6,149 bases of DNA. It comes from JAFGPF01 sp964409485 (lineage in GTDB: Bacteria; Chloroflexota; Dehalococcoidia; Dehalococcoidales; RBG-16-60-22). Below the pieces are notes generated by a model. It did not search any database. It was not told the DNA's origin and saw nothing but the letters and a program-made list of their open reading frames with translations. The translations under genes and the position numbers were made by a program. The stretch is taken from positions 1 to 6,149 of the forward strand of contig CAYPDM010000082.1 in NCBI GenBank assembly GCA_964409485.1, read 5' to 3'. Of the stretch, positions 5,717-6,149 are shown piece after piece. Positions within the stretch are counted from its first letter, which is position 1, and the number at the start of each line of letters is the position of its first letter.

Positions 5717-5746
5717 ATTGTATCATTTCAAAGTACTTAAAATCAA
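5717..5746 (-). promoter_or_regulatory. Sigma70-like promoter of the peroxiredoxin gene, with extended -10
   Basis: On the minus strand, TTGATT (5746-5741) and TACAAT (5722-5717) are spaced by 18 bases, with TG one base before the -10 box (extended -10). The start would be near 5710, leaving a leader of about 28 bases. An 8-base palindrome AAGTACTT (5731-5738) lies in the spacer and could be an operator, but it is short and matches no regulator that I recognise. Confidence 0.6.
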
Positions 5747-5770
5747 TAGTATACCGTACCCTCCGCTTCT

Positions 5771-5817
5771 TATCTATTCCCACCCTGCCGCCCTCCTATA
5801 ATCAGCGGCTTATCCCG
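5771..5817. repeat. Dispersed 47-base intergenic repeat, copy 2
   Basis: Partner of 1320-1366: same length, first 15 bases identical, overall roughly four fifths identical by eye with one compensated single-base gap. This copy lies in the divergent gap between the peroxiredoxin and HNH genes, outside both promoter-like sites. A small GCGG/CCGC hairpin at its end is not conserved in copy 1. Confidence 0.6.
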
Positions 5818-5833
5818 CGTAAAAAACCCTGTC

Positions 5834-5862
5834 TTGCACGCACACCAGCTTTGCAGTAAAAT
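5834..5862 (+). promoter_or_regulatory. Sigma70-like promoter of the HNH gene
   Basis: TTGCAC (5834-5839) and TAAAAT (5857-5862) are spaced by exactly 17 bases, close to consensus at both boxes. The start would be near 5869, about 19 bases before the first ATG of the HNH gene. Confidence 0.6.
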
Positions 5863-5887
5863 AGGGGCAGCTACGCCTGAAAGAAAG

Positions 5888-6149
5888 ATGATGATTAACC
5901 ATCCCGTACTGGTCTTGAACCAGAGCTTCGAACCGCTGACGCTGTGCCGCGCCCGCCGGGCGGTGGTACTGGTCTATCAGGGCAAGGCGGAAATGCTCGA
6001 GGATGGACTCGGCTACATTCACACCATCAGAGACACCGTCCCGTTGCCTTCGGTCATACGTCTGTCTCAGATGGTTAAACGCCCGCGGCGCGTGAGAAAG
6101 ATGACCCGCTACGAGATATTCAATCGCGACCGTTATACCTGCCAGTACT
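5888..6149 (+). CDS. HNH endonuclease family protein, N-terminal part, cut by window edge
   Basis: Eighty-seven codons are visible before the sequence ends. The N-terminus PVLVLNQSFEPLTLC, the RARRAVVLVYQGKAEMLE stretch, PSVIRLSQMVKRPRR and the final TRYEIFNRDRYTCQY match the common bacterial HNH endonuclease family whose zinc-finger half begins with a R-D-x-Y-T-C-Q-Y-C motif. Only the first cysteine of the zinc site is inside the window; the second zinc pair and the catalytic HNH residues would follow. Members of this family are widespread and mostly uncharacterised nucleases, so a precise role cannot be given. Two adjacent ATGs (5888 and 5891) could start it; the ribosome site is weak (GAAAG). 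It is divergent from the peroxiredoxin and has its own promoter-like site. Confidence 0.85.
   Translation, partial: MMINHPVLVLNQSFEPLTLCRARRAVVLVYQGKAEMLEDGLGYIHTIRDTVPLPSVIRLSQMVKRPRRVRKMTRYEIFNRDRYTCQY

Overview
The window looks like a piece of a bacterial chromosome of moderate-to-high GC, packed in short operons on both strands. No taxonomic marker is present. The folate cluster with a PTPS-III-type protein and no folB, the C-rich hairpin repeats between genes and the TTG starts would fit a Chloroflexota (Dehalococcoidia-like) anaerobe, but that is an inference.

Left part, minus strand: a propionyl-/methylmalonyl-CoA carboxylase-type carboxyltransferase subunit begins with a TTG at 1246 and runs off the window at base 1. 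It has its own promoter-like site. Bases 1247-1537 hold no gene. They contain a compound inverted repeat built from four alternating copies of one 9-mer, and the first copy of a 47-base dispersed repeat whose second copy lies at 5771-5817.

Centre-left, minus strand: a two-gene unit of a DUF120-type (archaeal-style, CTP-dependent) riboflavin kinase-like protein followed by a 12-TM MFS exporter.

Centre, plus strand: folP-folK-PTPS, a tight folate operon with an 8-base overlap and then a 9-base gap. The PTPS/QueD-family protein carries Glu right after the catalytic Cys (C23-E24). This is the signature of PTPS-III proteins that replace dihydroneopterin aldolase (FolB), so the three genes would cover the step before HPPK plus HPPK and DHPS.

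Right part: the most notable gene is a minus-strand peroxiredoxin (5071-5682). Its peroxidatic cysteine codon is an in-frame TGA, followed by a hairpin that fits a bacterial SECIS element. It is very probably a selenocysteine peroxiredoxin. It also lacks the usual C-terminal resolving cysteine. A naive gene call would begin at an internal GTG (5463) and lose the active site. A divergent HNH-endonuclease-family gene starts at 5888 and leaves the window.
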